This document shows, piece by piece, positions 32,931 to 41,259 of a stretch of 64,000 bases of DNA (positions are counted from its first letter, which is position 1; the number at the start of each line of letters is the position of its first letter). A program made the position numbers and the translations under genes. The stretch spans positions 992,001 through 1,056,000 of the forward strand of contig AP024629.1 of the NCBI GenBank assembly GCA_019670725.1, written 5' to 3'. The notes below the pieces were generated by a model that ran no database searches, was not told the origin of the DNA, and worked only from the letters and a program-made list of their open reading frames with translations. This DNA comes from Alphaproteobacteria bacterium SO-S41 (lineage in GTDB: Bacteria; Pseudomonadota; Alphaproteobacteria; Micropepsales; Micropepsaceae).

Positions 32931-33440
32931 TCATCGGCCCGCCGCGAAGACCATGCAGGTCGTCGTGCCGTGGGCGAGAAGTCGCCCCTCGGCATCGCGG
33001 AGGAAACCCTCGGCGGTCGCCACCCGGCCGCCGGAATGGATGATGCGGCCCTCGACCGTGACCTTGCCGGTCGTCTCGGTCATGGCGCGGACGAAATTCG
33101 TCTTGAGCTCCAGCGTCGTGTAGCTGCGCCCGGCGGGCAGGGTGGAGTGCACCGCGCAGCCCATTGCGGTGTCGAGCAGCGTCGCGGCATAGCCGCCATG
33201 CACGGTGCCGAGCGTGTTGTAGAAGCTGGCGTCGGGATGCCCCTCGAACACGATGCGGCCGAATTCGACCTCGACGGGCCGCACGGGGATGATGCCCGCC
33301 ATCGGCGGCATGGGCCGCTCGCCGTCACCGATGCTGCGCAGGAAATCGAGCCCGCTGAGGCTCACCACCTCGGCCGGCGGTACGGTCCCGGTCTCACGAG
33401 GCGGCAGCCCGATATCGATCGCCTTGTAAATCTCGCCCAC
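32931..33440 (-). CDS. PaaI-family hotdog thioesterase
   Basis: A 169-aa acyl/aryl-CoA thioesterase. GTVHGGYAATLLDTAMGCAV is the PaaI-type active-site block, followed by YTTLELKTNFVRAM and GRVATAEGFLRDAEGRLLAHGT. It releases CoA from aromatic or medium-chain acyl-CoAs. The start is GTG at 33440 with GGGG 6 bases upstream. The promoter (TTGACA, 18 bp, TTATCT) has its spacer occupied by a copy of the operator found ahead of the neighbouring marR, so it is very likely repressed by that regulator. Confidence 0.88.
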   Translation of the reverse strand: MGEIYKAIDIGLPPRETGTVPPAEVVSLSGLDFLRSIGDGERPMPPMAGIIPVRPVEVEFGRIVFEGHPDASFYNTLGTVHGGYAATLLDTAMGCAVHSTLPAGRSYTTLELKTNFVRAMTETTGKVTVEGRIIHSGGRVATAEGFLRDAEGRLLAHGTTTCMVFAAGR

Positions 33441-33453
33441 GCTTGCCCCATAA

Positions 33454-33465
33454 GTGCATATGCAC
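33454..33465. promoter_or_regulatory. MarR operator candidate 2 (start region of thioesterase promoter)
   Basis: GTGCATATGCAC is a perfect 12-bp palindrome lying directly downstream of the -10 box, over the predicted transcript start. It shares the TGCA/GTGCA core with the other sites in this unit. Confidence 0.6.
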
Positions 33466-33495
33466 AGATAATGCGTGCAACTACACGAATGTCAA
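33466..33495 (-). promoter_or_regulatory. Thioesterase promoter with operator candidate 1 in its spacer
   Basis: On the minus strand TTGACA (33495-33490) and TTATCT (33471-33466) are separated by 18 bp (33489-33472). The + strand spacer TGCGTGCAACTACACGAA matches the palindrome ahead of marR at 14 of 18 positions. A repressor bound here would occlude both promoter elements. Confidence 0.7.
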
Positions 33496-33593
33496 CATCT
33501 CCCCCTGCGCTTGCGGGGGGAGACAGCCATGCTGATCGCGGAGCGAACGGCATGGCAGAGGGGGGCATGTGATCGCGTGAAGCGCCGGTGCGC

Positions 33594-34022
33594 CTAGACC
33601 GCCTCGCGCAGCGCCCGCAGTTTCTTGCGCGTGTCGGCCCAGGCGGGGGCGCCGAGCTTGTCGATCAGCCCATTTTGAGCGGCCCGCCACAGCGGCAGGG
33701 CCTCCGCCAGCACGCCATCGCCCTTGCGGGTCAGCGTCTTCCGGCGCGCCCGGCCGTCGGTCTCCGTCTTGATCAGGCCGTCCCGCTCCAGCAGGTCGAG
33801 ATTGCGCACCAGCGTCGTGCGGTCGATCCCCATGCGCTCCGCCAGATCGGTGGCGGAGAGGCCGGGATCGGCGCTGAGCGAGACCAACAGCGAGAATTGC
33901 GGCCCCTTCAGGCCAGAGGGCCTGAGCGCGTCCTCATAATGCTTGGTGATCGCGCGCGCGGTCAGGCGCACGCGGAACATCACGCATTCGCGCCCGACAT
34001 CCTCAGCCGTGATTTTCGCCAT
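33594..34022 (-). CDS. MarR-family transcriptional regulator
   Basis: A 142-aa winged-helix regulator: helices LRPSGLKGPQFSLLVSL and LSATDLAERMGIDRTTLVRNLDLL, wing RDGLIKTETDGRARRKTLTRKG, and the dimerisation helices at both ends. Cys14 in GRECVMF could sense oxidants, but MarR proteins near CoA thioesterases often sense aromatic acids or their CoA esters. A perfect palindrome overlaps its own promoter, and related sites cover the thioesterase promoter downstream, so autorepression plus control of that gene is likely. Confidence 0.9.
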   Translation of the reverse strand: MAKITAEDVGRECVMFRVRLTARAITKHYEDALRPSGLKGPQFSLLVSLSADPGLSATDLAERMGIDRTTLVRNLDLLERDGLIKTETDGRARRKTLTRKGDGVLAEALPLWRAAQNGLIDKLGAPAWADTRKKLRALREAV

Positions 34023-34034
34023 ATCCCGAACTCA

Positions 34035-34080
34035 TGCGTGCAGATGCACGCAATCTAGGTGCGTGCGCCGCGGCCCGCAA
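34035..34080 (-). promoter_or_regulatory. marR promoter and autoregulatory palindrome
   Basis: On the minus strand TTGCGG (34080-34075), 17-bp spacer, TAGATT (34057-34052), then the palindrome TGCGTGCA GA TGCACGCA (34035-34052), 18 bp with perfect 8-bp arms, ending 12 bases before the ATG. A third half-site TGCGTGC is at 34060-34066. Its placement over the transcript start fits autorepression. Confidence 0.72.
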
Positions 34081-34088
34081 GGCGCGGC

Positions 34089-34451
34089 CTACACGACCTC
34101 GGCGTCGGCCCCGGCATTGCGCAGCAATTCCACCGCCTGTTCGGCCGACGCCCGCGCGCGGCCGGAGAGGACGATGCCGGGTGCGCCGTCCGCCATATCC
34201 TTGGTCTCCTTGAGGCCAAGCCCCGTCAGCTCCCGCAGCGCCTTGATGACGGCGATCTTGTTACGGCCCGCGCTGCGGAGGTTGACCTGATACGGACCGC
34301 TCTCTGCGGCCACCGGCGCCCGTGTTGCCAGACGCGGGGCAGCAAGCGGGGCGGACGGTGCGCTGCCGCCCCGCGCACCAAAGCCGCGACCGATGATCAG
34401 ACCGATGATGAAGACGCCCGCGATGATCGCGAGCGTCTGCCAGCCGAGCAC
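34089..34451 (-). CDS. Membrane-anchored protein with ribosomal bL12 C-terminal-like domain
   Basis: A 120-aa protein. The N-terminal helix (residues 6-23) is followed by an Ala/Pro linker and a C-terminal domain (about 52-120) matching the bL12 CTD: NKIAVIKALRELTGLGLKE then TKDMADGAPG and AEQAVELLRNAGADAEV. It is not a ribosomal protein because of the membrane helix and the missing N-terminal dimerisation domain. It starts GTG 5 bases after the LLM oxidoreductase stop, with GGAG overlapping the stop. Its role is unknown; family members occur widely as orphan bL12-like proteins. Confidence 0.83.
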   Translation of the reverse strand: MLGWQTLAIIAGVFIIGLIIGRGFGARGGSAPSAPLAAPRLATRAPVAAESGPYQVNLRSAGRNKIAVIKALRELTGLGLKETKDMADGAPGIVLSGRARASAEQAVELLRNAGADAEVV

Positions 34452-34456
34452 TGCGC

Positions 34457-35629
34457 CTACTCCGCCGCGTCCTTCTTCTTCGCGGCTTCGTCGACGGCGT
34501 GCTTCTGCAGCGTCTGCATGACCGCGTTCATCGCCGCGCCCATGTATTTCTCGCGCCCACCCTTGACCTCTTCATAGCTGTCGATGCGCGCGGAGTTGGT
34601 GTTGTTGATCACCGGCGAAACGTGCCGCGCCCACAGCTCGTAGGACTTCTTGGTCTTGTCCCACTGCGCCCAGTTATGGGCGAGCTGCAGGAAGGCGCCG
34701 AATTCGCCCTGCTTGGCCTGCAGGCGGCGGATCTGGGCGATCGCCTCGTCGGGCGTCCCGACCACGATCGTGCCTTCGCGGATGCCCCGCTCCAGCGGGT
34801 CCTCGTTGGGATCCTGGTTGACGTTCAGGGGCGACAGATTAGCGAAATAGGTCGCCCATTTGTCGTAGCCGTAACGCACGTTGGCCATCGCCTCTTCCTT
34901 GGTCTCGGCGATATGCACCGGACCGACAAGGCGCAGCTTTTCGGGGTCCATGGCGCGGCCGTTCTCGGCGGCGACCTCGTTGGCGATTTTCCAGTTGATG
35001 CCGAGCGCGTCATAGCCGCCGGCCTGGGTCGCGGCGACGCACAGCATGCCGAAGCCATGCTTGCCCGCCAGCTTGCCGCCCGAGGGGGTCACCGACGACG
35101 CCACCGAAATTTCGGGATGCGGCCAGGTATAGGGCTTCAGCTGGCAGATCGCGTTGTCGAGCGTGAACCAGTCGGTCTTCTTCGTGACCCGCTCGCCGTT
35201 GAACAGGCGCACGATCACCTCGATCGCCTCGACCATGCGGTCGCGCTGGACCGATGGGTCGATGCCGAGCTGGAACGCGTCGGAGGGCAGCAGGCCCGGG
35301 CCGACGCCGAACATCACGCGGCCGCGCGTCTGGTGGTCGAGCTGGATGATGCGGTTCGCGATGGTCAGCGGCGAGTGGTAGGGCAGCGAGACCACGCCCG
35401 TGCCGAACTTGATGCGCTTGGTGCGCTCGGCGGCGGCGGCGATGAAGACTTCGGGGCTCGGGATGATCTCGAAGCCCGCCGAATGATGCTCGCCGACCCA
35501 GGCCTCGTCGTAACCGAGGCGATCGAGATGCTCCATCAGCTCCAGGTCGCGATGGATGGCGAGCGTGGGGTCCTCGTCCAGCGGGTGGAACGGCGCGAGG
35601 AAAATACCGTTGCGCAGCTTGATCGTCAT
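34457..35629 (-). CDS. LLM-class flavin-dependent oxidoreductase (limonene monooxygenase-like)
   Basis: A 390-aa luciferase-like monooxygenase beginning KLRNGIFLAPFHPLDEDP. Segments GYDEAWVGEHHSAG, RIKFGTGVVSLPYHSP and GRVMFGVGPGLLPSDA mark the class, and the closest named relatives are limonene 1,2-monooxygenase-like proteins. It would oxidise a small organic molecule using FMNH2 and oxygen. The start at 35629 has GGGAGA upstream; the longer frame to 35830 is not coding. It is coupled to the bL12-like membrane protein gene. Confidence 0.88.
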   Translation of the reverse strand: MTIKLRNGIFLAPFHPLDEDPTLAIHRDLELMEHLDRLGYDEAWVGEHHSAGFEIIPSPEVFIAAAAERTKRIKFGTGVVSLPYHSPLTIANRIIQLDHQTRGRVMFGVGPGLLPSDAFQLGIDPSVQRDRMVEAIEVIVRLFNGERVTKKTDWFTLDNAICQLKPYTWPHPEISVASSVTPSGGKLAGKHGFGMLCVAATQAGGYDALGINWKIANEVAAENGRAMDPEKLRLVGPVHIAETKEEAMANVRYGYDKWATYFANLSPLNVNQDPNEDPLERGIREGTIVVGTPDEAIAQIRRLQAKQGEFGAFLQLAHNWAQWDKTKKSYELWARHVSPVINNTNSARIDSYEEVKGGREKYMGAAMNAVMQTLQKHAVDEAAKKKDAAE

Positions 35630-35744
35630 GGTGGTCTCCCGGCCGGCCGGCCGACTGACGCGGCCTTTGTTGGATGTCGATGCCGGGATTGGCGCACTGG
35701 TTGCGGTCCGGTGCAAGCCTAACCGTGCGTAAGCCCCGGCGCCG

Positions 35745-36611
35745 TCAGGCGGCCCGGCGTGCGCGCAGATGGAAGACGAGAGCGACGAGCAGCGCGGGGA
35801 TAGCGAGGAACGCGCCCAGGCCCACGCCAAGGGTGACGAAATCGATGCCCGGATCCGGCTGCTCCCAGGCGCGCGCGACGGGCGGCTCGGCCTGCGAGAT
35901 CGCCATGGCCGCGAGCGCGGCGCCGATGGCGGCGACGATCAGCGCGATATTGCGCGCCTTGCGCGGATTGCGCCGGGCGGCCTGGCCGGGAACCATGAGC
36001 GCCCGGGCGATCGGCCCATACGCGATCGGCTTGTTGTAGTGGGCCAGCGCCGCTTTTGCTTTCTGCTCCGCCCCGGCTTCGACGGGAAAGCGCACGATGA
36101 AGGGGGTCGGGGCGCCGCGCGGCTTGATGATCTTGAAATAGAACTCCAGCATGACGGGCGTGCCCGGCATGTAGCGCGTGCCGAGCATGATATCGCGATC
36201 CAGCTCGTGATAGGCCTCGCCGATCCGCATCGCCTGCTGCGATACCACCACCTCGACCGGCGCGCCGATCTCCGGTGGAATGGCCAGCACGTTCTCGCCC
36301 CACTGGCGGTCCAGCCCGGCCTGACGCTCGGCGTCCGCGCGCACGAATGCGGCCCAGGTCGGCGGATCGATCCACCAGCGCGCCAGTTCCTGGGTGCCGC
36401 TCTCCAGCAGCTCGAAGCGTCTGACCGCCCACATCAGTTGATAGGCGGCGATGAAAGATCCCGCAGCGATCGCCAGGCTGACCGTGGCCAACGCGATATA
36501 GGGTTTGGATCCGGTGCCGTGCTCGGGCAGGAGAAGCGCCGCCAGCCCGATCAAGACACCGGCGACGCCGACGGCGGTCCAGAGGTTGCGCCAGAACCGC
36601 CACGTCCGCAT
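35745..36611 (-). CDS. Hypothetical membrane protein
   Basis: A 288-aa protein with two N-terminal helices (about 13-29 and 38-60) and two C-terminal helices (about 222-240 and 256-283) flanking a soluble middle region that includes ELDRDIMLGTRYMPGTPVMLEFYFKI. I do not recognise the family. It begins 6 bases after the stop of the acyl-CoA ligase gene, so it is co-transcribed with it and may serve acid uptake or membrane sensing, but no motif supports a specific role. Confidence 0.75.
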   Translation of the reverse strand: MRTWRFWRNLWTAVGVAGVLIGLAALLLPEHGTGSKPYIALATVSLAIAAGSFIAAYQLMWAVRRFELLESGTQELARWWIDPPTWAAFVRADAERQAGLDRQWGENVLAIPPEIGAPVEVVVSQQAMRIGEAYHELDRDIMLGTRYMPGTPVMLEFYFKIIKPRGAPTPFIVRFPVEAGAEQKAKAALAHYNKPIAYGPIARALMVPGQAARRNPRKARNIALIVAAIGAALAAMAISQAEPPVARAWEQPDPGIDFVTLGVGLGAFLAIPALLVALVFHLRARRAA

Positions 36612-36617
36612 CGCGTC

Positions 36618-38186
36618 TTAGTTCACCCGGCGCTCGCGGCCGGCCCAATAGGGATCGCGCAATTCCCGGCGCAGGATCTTGCCCGAGGGATTGCGCGGCA
36701 GCGCCTCGACGAGGTCGAGCGATTTCGGCGCCTTGTAGCCGGCGATGCGCGTCTTGGTGAAAGCGATGATGTCCTCGATGCTTGCATCTGCGCCGGGTTT
36801 CAGCACGACGATGCCCTTCACAGCCTCGCCCCATTTGGGGTCCGGCACGCCGATGACCGCGGCGTCGGCGATGGCGGGATGGCTCATCAGCGCGTTCTCG
36901 ACCTCGGCGGGATAGACGTTCTCGCCGCCCGTCACGATCATGTCCTTCACCCGGTCGTGGATGAAGAGATAGCCGTCCTTGTCGAAGAAGCCGGCATCGC
37001 CGGAATAGAACCACTGATCGACCACCGCCTTGGCGGTCGCCTCAGGCTTGTTCCAATAGCCCTTCATCGTGCAGGGCGACTTGATCAGGATCTCGCCGAC
37101 CGCGCCGGTCGGCACGGTGTTGCCTTCGCCATCGACGACCTTGATCTCGAAACCGGGATAGGGGAGGCCGCAGGAGCGCAGTTTGCCGCGCGCGGGGTCG
37201 TGGTCCTCTGCGGGCAGATAGGTGCCGCCGCCGACGGTTTCGGTGAGGCCGTAAAGCTGGGTGAAGCCCGCGCCGAGCAGGTCCTTCGCCTTCAGCAGCA
37301 CCTCGTCGGAAATCGGCGATGCGCCGTAGAAAACGCGCTTCAGGGTCGAGAGATTGCGGCTCTTGATGTCCGGCACGGTGATGACGAACTGGATGACCGC
37401 CGGCACCAGGAACATGTTGTTGATGCCGTACTGCTCGATCATGTCGAGCACCTTCACGGGATCGACCTGCTTCATGATGATGCCCTTGGCGCCCGCCGCC
37501 ACGGTCAGCACACCCATGTTCAGCCCGGCGACATGGAAGTTCGGCATGGCGACGAGATTGACCTCGCCCGCATCGTAATTGGCCCAGCCCGCATCCTGGG
37601 CGGTCGCCATGAACTTGACGTAGTTGCCGTTGGTGAGCTGCACGCCCTTGGGATGGCCGGTCGTGCCGGAGGTGTAGAGCTGAATCGCATCGTCATCGGC
37701 CGCAACCGTGACATCGGGGTCCTTGGTCGACTGCCCGTCGCGCCAGGCGTCGAACACCGGCCAGTTTGCCGCCGGACCGTCCACCGCGATGAAGGTCTTC
37801 ACCGTCTTCAGTTCCGCTTTCAGCGGCTCGATCATCTTCACGAACTCGGCGCCGACGAACAGCACCTCGGCCCCCGCATCGTTCAGGACATAGGCGACTT
37901 CCGGCGGGGCCAGCCGCCAGTTCACGCCCACCATCACGGTGTTCGACTTGAAGCAGCCATAGACGACTTCGAAGAAGCGGTCCGAGTTCATGCCGATATA
38001 GCCGACCCGCGCCTGCGGCTTCAGGCCGAGCGCGATCAGGCCATTCGCGATCTGGGTCGCGCGCGTGTCGAGTTCGCCGAACGTCGTCGTGCGGTCCTCG
38101 AAGACATGGGCGATCTCGTCCGGGCGCCGGCGCGCCTGGATACGCGTGATGTCACCCAGGTTCCGCATGGCCTCAAGCTCGAACAT
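36618..38186 (-). CDS. Fatty-acid/aryl-acid CoA ligase
   Basis: A 522-aa AMP-forming ligase. The P-loop is LYTSGTTGHPKGVQ, the A5 block LYGLTETVGGG, the A8 region YSGDAGFFDKDGYLFIHDRV with GGENVYPAEVE, and the catalytic Lys is in NPSGKILRRELR. It activates a medium-chain or aromatic carboxylic acid. AAGGA and GGGAC precede the ATG. It leads a two-gene unit with a membrane protein and is divergent from an M20 amidohydrolase across 108 bp that includes TGACGTCA at 38218-38225. Confidence 0.92.
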   Translation of the reverse strand: MFELEAMRNLGDITRIQARRRPDEIAHVFEDRTTTFGELDTRATQIANGLIALGLKPQARVGYIGMNSDRFFEVVYGCFKSNTVMVGVNWRLAPPEVAYVLNDAGAEVLFVGAEFVKMIEPLKAELKTVKTFIAVDGPAANWPVFDAWRDGQSTKDPDVTVAADDDAIQLYTSGTTGHPKGVQLTNGNYVKFMATAQDAGWANYDAGEVNLVAMPNFHVAGLNMGVLTVAAGAKGIIMKQVDPVKVLDMIEQYGINNMFLVPAVIQFVITVPDIKSRNLSTLKRVFYGASPISDEVLLKAKDLLGAGFTQLYGLTETVGGGTYLPAEDHDPARGKLRSCGLPYPGFEIKVVDGEGNTVPTGAVGEILIKSPCTMKGYWNKPEATAKAVVDQWFYSGDAGFFDKDGYLFIHDRVKDMIVTGGENVYPAEVENALMSHPAIADAAVIGVPDPKWGEAVKGIVVLKPGADASIEDIIAFTKTRIAGYKAPKSLDLVEALPRNPSGKILRRELRDPYWAGRERRVN

Positions 38187-38294
38187 GTCCCGTGTTCCTT
38201 CCCAGAAATTTCTTGATTGACGTCATGTTAGCGGCGTGGCCCGCTGCCGCCAACCCGCCTAACTGGCATCAATTAGCGCCCTAAGGAATATGAG

Positions 38295-39506
38295 ATGAAG
38301 GACGATCTCGGCATCTGGCTCGACGGCGCCAAGGACCTGCTGCCCGAGGCGATCGATCTCAGGCGGCGGGTGCATGCCTATCCCGAACTCGGTCTGTTCC
38401 TGCCGGAAACCGTGAAGGCGGTGAAGGAATCACTGTCCGGGCTCGATGTCAGCATTGAAGAAGGCCCGTCCTCCTCCGGCATGATCGTCACGCTGAAAGG
38501 CCCCTCGCAGGGGCGCACCGTGCTGCTGCGCGGCGACATGGATGCGCTGCCGATGCCTGAAGATACCGACGTGCCCTTCAAGTCGCGCGTGCCGAACGCC
38601 ATGCATGCCTGCGGCCACGACTCGCACACCGCGATGCTCGCCTCTGCCGTGCATCTGCTGCACGCCAAGCGCGACCGACTCGCCGGGACCGTGAAGTTCA
38701 TGTTCCAGCCGGGCGAGGAGGGGCATTTCGGCGCGGTGAAGATGATCGAGGACGGCCTCATCGATCGCGGCCCCAAGCCCGACGGCGCCTTCGCGCTGCA
38801 CATCACGCCGAACATTCCGACCGGCGTGTTCTCCTCGCGCCCCGGCCCGTTCATGGCTTCGACCGACACGATCGAGATCACCGTCTGGGGCAAAGGCGGC
38901 CACGCCTCCTCGCCCCAGCACGCGCTCGATCCCATCCCGATCGCCTGCGAGATCGTGCTGGCGCTGCAGTCGATGGTGACCCGCCGCATCAACGCGTTCG
39001 AACCCGTCGTCCTCACCATCTCCAAGATCGAGGCCGGCACGACCAGCAATGTCATCCCCGAAACCGTGAAGCTGCTGGGCACGCTGCGCTCGGTCAGCGA
39101 ACACGCCCGCAAGACCGCGAAGGAAGCGATCCCGCGCGTCGCCACCAATATCGCCAAGGCGCACGGCGCCTGGGCCGAGGTGACGCTGACCGAGGGCTAC
39201 GCCGTCACCGTCAATGACGGCCGCATGGTCGATCTCGCGGGCACCGCAGCGCGCGAGATGCTGGGCGAGCACGGCTTCGCCCCGATGCCCAGCGCCATCA
39301 TGGGCGCCGAGGACTGGTCCTATGTGCTGCAGAAGATCCCGGGCTGCATGGTCTTCCTCGGCGTCGCCCCGCCCGGCTGCGACCATCACAGCGCCGCGCC
39401 CTGCCATTCCAACCGCATGCTGCTTGATGAACCCGCCATGGCGCACGGCATCGCGCTCTATGCCGCGGTGGCGGAGCGGTTCCTGGAGCGCGGCTTCGCG
39501 GCCTAG
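38295..39506 (+). CDS. M20-family amidohydrolase (hippurate/N-acyl-amino-acid type)
   Basis: A 403-aa metallo-amidohydrolase. Metal ligands appear in HACGHDSHTAML, GEEGHFGAVKM (Glu pair), ALHITPN and the C-terminal HSAAPCHSNRM. A small dimerisation domain lies in the middle (TIEITVWGKGGHASSPQHALDP). It hydrolyses N-acyl amino acids such as hippurate or IAA conjugates. AAGGAA precedes the ATG. Products (an acid plus an amino acid) would suit the divergent acyl/aryl-CoA ligase. The stop overlaps that of the GNAT gene in CTAG. Confidence 0.92.
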   Translation: MKDDLGIWLDGAKDLLPEAIDLRRRVHAYPELGLFLPETVKAVKESLSGLDVSIEEGPSSSGMIVTLKGPSQGRTVLLRGDMDALPMPEDTDVPFKSRVPNAMHACGHDSHTAMLASAVHLLHAKRDRLAGTVKFMFQPGEEGHFGAVKMIEDGLIDRGPKPDGAFALHITPNIPTGVFSSRPGPFMASTDTIEITVWGKGGHASSPQHALDPIPIACEIVLALQSMVTRRINAFEPVVLTISKIEAGTTSNVIPETVKLLGTLRSVSEHARKTAKEAIPRVATNIAKAHGAWAEVTLTEGYAVTVNDGRMVDLAGTAAREMLGEHGFAPMPSAIMGAEDWSYVLQKIPGCMVFLGVAPPGCDHHSAAPCHSNRMLLDEPAMAHGIALYAAVAERFLERGFAA

Positions 39507-40000
39507 AGCGCCTGCACGTACTGGATGAACCCGCTTTCATCAGCGATGCGGTCGTAGAGGCGGCGCGCCACGACGTTGTCGTGCTTGGTCAGCCAGTGCA
39601 CGCGCGCCGAGCCCGCCGCCTTGGCCACGGCATCGACATGCTCGATCAGCGCGCGGCCGACGCCGGTGTCGCGCACTTCGGGGTCGGCATAGAGGTCCTG
39701 GAGATAGCAGCTCGGCCCTTCCAACCAGAACGAGCGGTGGAAAATGATGTGGACGAGGCCGACGGCCTTGCCGTCCTGCTCGGCGATGAAGCCGAAGACC
39801 GGCTCGGCCGGGTCGAACAGCCGCGCCCAGTTGAGGTCGTACTGCGCCTCTTTCAGCGTCGTTTCGTAGAAGACGAGATAGGCGGTCCAGAGCCGCGCCC
39901 ATTCGTCCCGGTCGCCCGTCGTCAGCGGCCGCACCATCACCACGCCGCGCGCGGTAACGACCGAAAAGGCTTCGGTCTTCAGATCATAGGGCAGGGACAT
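39503..40000 (-). CDS. GNAT-family N-acetyltransferase
   Basis: A 165-aa acetyltransferase resembling the diamine/HPA2 acetyltransferase type: VMVRPLTTGDRDEWARLWTAY, then DLYADPEVRDTGVGRALIEHV (acetyl-CoA pyrophosphate loop, RxTGxG) and a C-terminal NVVARRLYDRIADESGFI. The start at 40000 has AGAGG 9 bases upstream. The substrate is unknown. Convergent with the M20 gene. Confidence 0.87.
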   Translation of the reverse strand: MSLPYDLKTEAFSVVTARGVVMVRPLTTGDRDEWARLWTAYLVFYETTLKEAQYDLNWARLFDPAEPVFGFIAEQDGKAVGLVHIIFHRSFWLEGPSCYLQDLYADPEVRDTGVGRALIEHVDAVAKAAGSARVHWLTKHDNVVARRLYDRIADESGFIQYVQAL

Positions 40001-40051
40001 CGGCGGCACCTCTTGCGGAGAGGCCGGTATAGCGAATCCGCTGCCGGGGCG

Positions 40052-40345
40052 TCAGTCGCGATCGGGGAGCGTGTCTTCACCGGCGAGGATCACGGCGAAC
40101 AGATCTTTCGCCTGATCCAGCAACTGCGCCACGACTGATTTGCCGGGTTCGAAGACGACCGACTTGAGGCCGGTGATCTCGATGCGTGGACCGCCTGGAC
40201 GCGGGACCAAGATCAGCGATGCGGTGCCGTCGGAAACATTGTTCGTAAAATCCGTAAACTCAAAACGCATACCGCTCCCCGCGACCTGCAAAGTCACCCC
40301 GACTTTGTTCGCAGCTATACGTTTGGTCGCAAAGATTGGTTTCAT
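40052..40345 (-). CDS. Hypothetical small protein
   Basis: A 97-aa protein with a beta-rich first half (VGVTLQVAGSGMRFEFTDFT...ASLILVPRP) and an alpha-helical end. Not recognised. Its 5' third uses AT-richer codons than its neighbours (for example aaa, gtt, ttt, aca), so transfer or weak expression is possible. No clear Shine-Dalgarno precedes the ATG. The alternative + strand frame over the same bases has poorer codon use. Confidence 0.55.
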   Translation of the reverse strand: MKPIFATKRIAANKVGVTLQVAGSGMRFEFTDFTNNVSDGTASLILVPRPGGPRIEITGLKSVVFEPGKSVVAQLLDQAKDLFAVILAGEDTLPDRD

Positions 40346-40467
40346 AGCTAAGCGATAATTTCTTCGGACAGGCGTTTCGTAGCGTCAAGGCGCGACTCTG
40401 AGACGCGACACACGCCGGCGGCTTGCGCCTATACTCGGCTCAACCAGAAAACATGGGAGAGACCGCC

Positions 40468-41256
40468 TTGGCCATCGTGCTCTACGAACACCCGCTCAGT
40501 CCTTACGCGCAGAAGTGCAAGATCTCGCTCGCCGAGAAGAATGTTTCGTTCGAGACCCGCATGCCGAACGCGATCGGCACCGGCACGCGCGACGAGCCGT
40601 TTCTCGACGCCAACCCGCGCGGCGAGGTCCCGGCGCTGATCGAGGGCGACGTGCGCCTGTTCGATTCGACGATCATCCTTGAATATATCGAGGACCGCTG
40701 GCCGAGCCCGGCCATGCTGCCCGCGACCGCCTATGCCCGCGCCCGCGCCCGCATGATCGAGGAGGTCATGGACACCCAATACGAGGCGATCACCTGGGCG
40801 ATGGGCGAGGTCAGCTGGTTCAAGCGCGCCGAGGGCGAGAAGGCGGCCGAGCTGCGCAGCCGCGCCGCCGGTCAGCTCGCCGGTCTCCATCAGTGGCTCG
40901 GTCGCCAGCTCGGCGACGCCCAGTGGTTCAACGGCGAGAGCTTCGGCTGGGGCGATCTTTCGGTCATTCCCTATCTCAACGGCGCGACCGGTCAGGGGCT
41001 CGGCCCCGATCCCGCTTCGCCGCTCGGCCAGTGGCAGAAGCGCGCCAATGCGCGACCCTCGGTCGCCGCCTGCAATGACAGCATCAAGGCGATCCAGGGC
41101 GCGATGGTCGATGTCGCAGGCGCGGTGAAGGCAGGGCTCTTCAAGCGCGAATATCGCGACCATCGCCTGGAATGGATGATGCGCTCAGGCGGCGCCGACA
41201 TCGTGCGCGCCGGCATCGAGACCGGCACGATCCGCTTCTCCAACGAATTGAGCTGA
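40468..41256 (+). CDS. Glutathione S-transferase-like protein
   Basis: A 262-aa protein with an N-terminal thioredoxin-type domain beginning AIVLYEHPLSPYAQKCKI and containing GEVPALIEGDVRLFDSTIILEYIEDRW, then an alpha C-terminal domain. TTG at 40468 is preferred as the start because GGGAGAG stands 6 bases before it and the protein then begins like its family; an ATG at 40453 lies on the far side of that signal. It is followed after 3 bases by a second, longer GST-like gene. Confidence 0.85.
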   Translation: MAIVLYEHPLSPYAQKCKISLAEKNVSFETRMPNAIGTGTRDEPFLDANPRGEVPALIEGDVRLFDSTIILEYIEDRWPSPAMLPATAYARARARMIEEVMDTQYEAITWAMGEVSWFKRAEGEKAAELRSRAAGQLAGLHQWLGRQLGDAQWFNGESFGWGDLSVIPYLNGATGQGLGPDPASPLGQWQKRANARPSVAACNDSIKAIQGAMVDVAGAVKAGLFKREYRDHRLEWMMRSGGADIVRAGIETGTIRFSNELS

Positions 41257-41259
41257 ACC

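Noticed and set aside
35769-38216. 815-codon open frame on the + strand
   Set aside because: It is antisense to the acyl-CoA ligase and membrane-protein genes, has Arg/Asp/His-rich shadow composition and no family motif. The opposite strand carries intact motifs.
38218-38225. TGACGTCA palindrome between the ligase and M20 genes
   Set aside because: Only 8 bp, common by chance, with no second copy nearby to support an operator; mentioned only as a note in the ligase entry.
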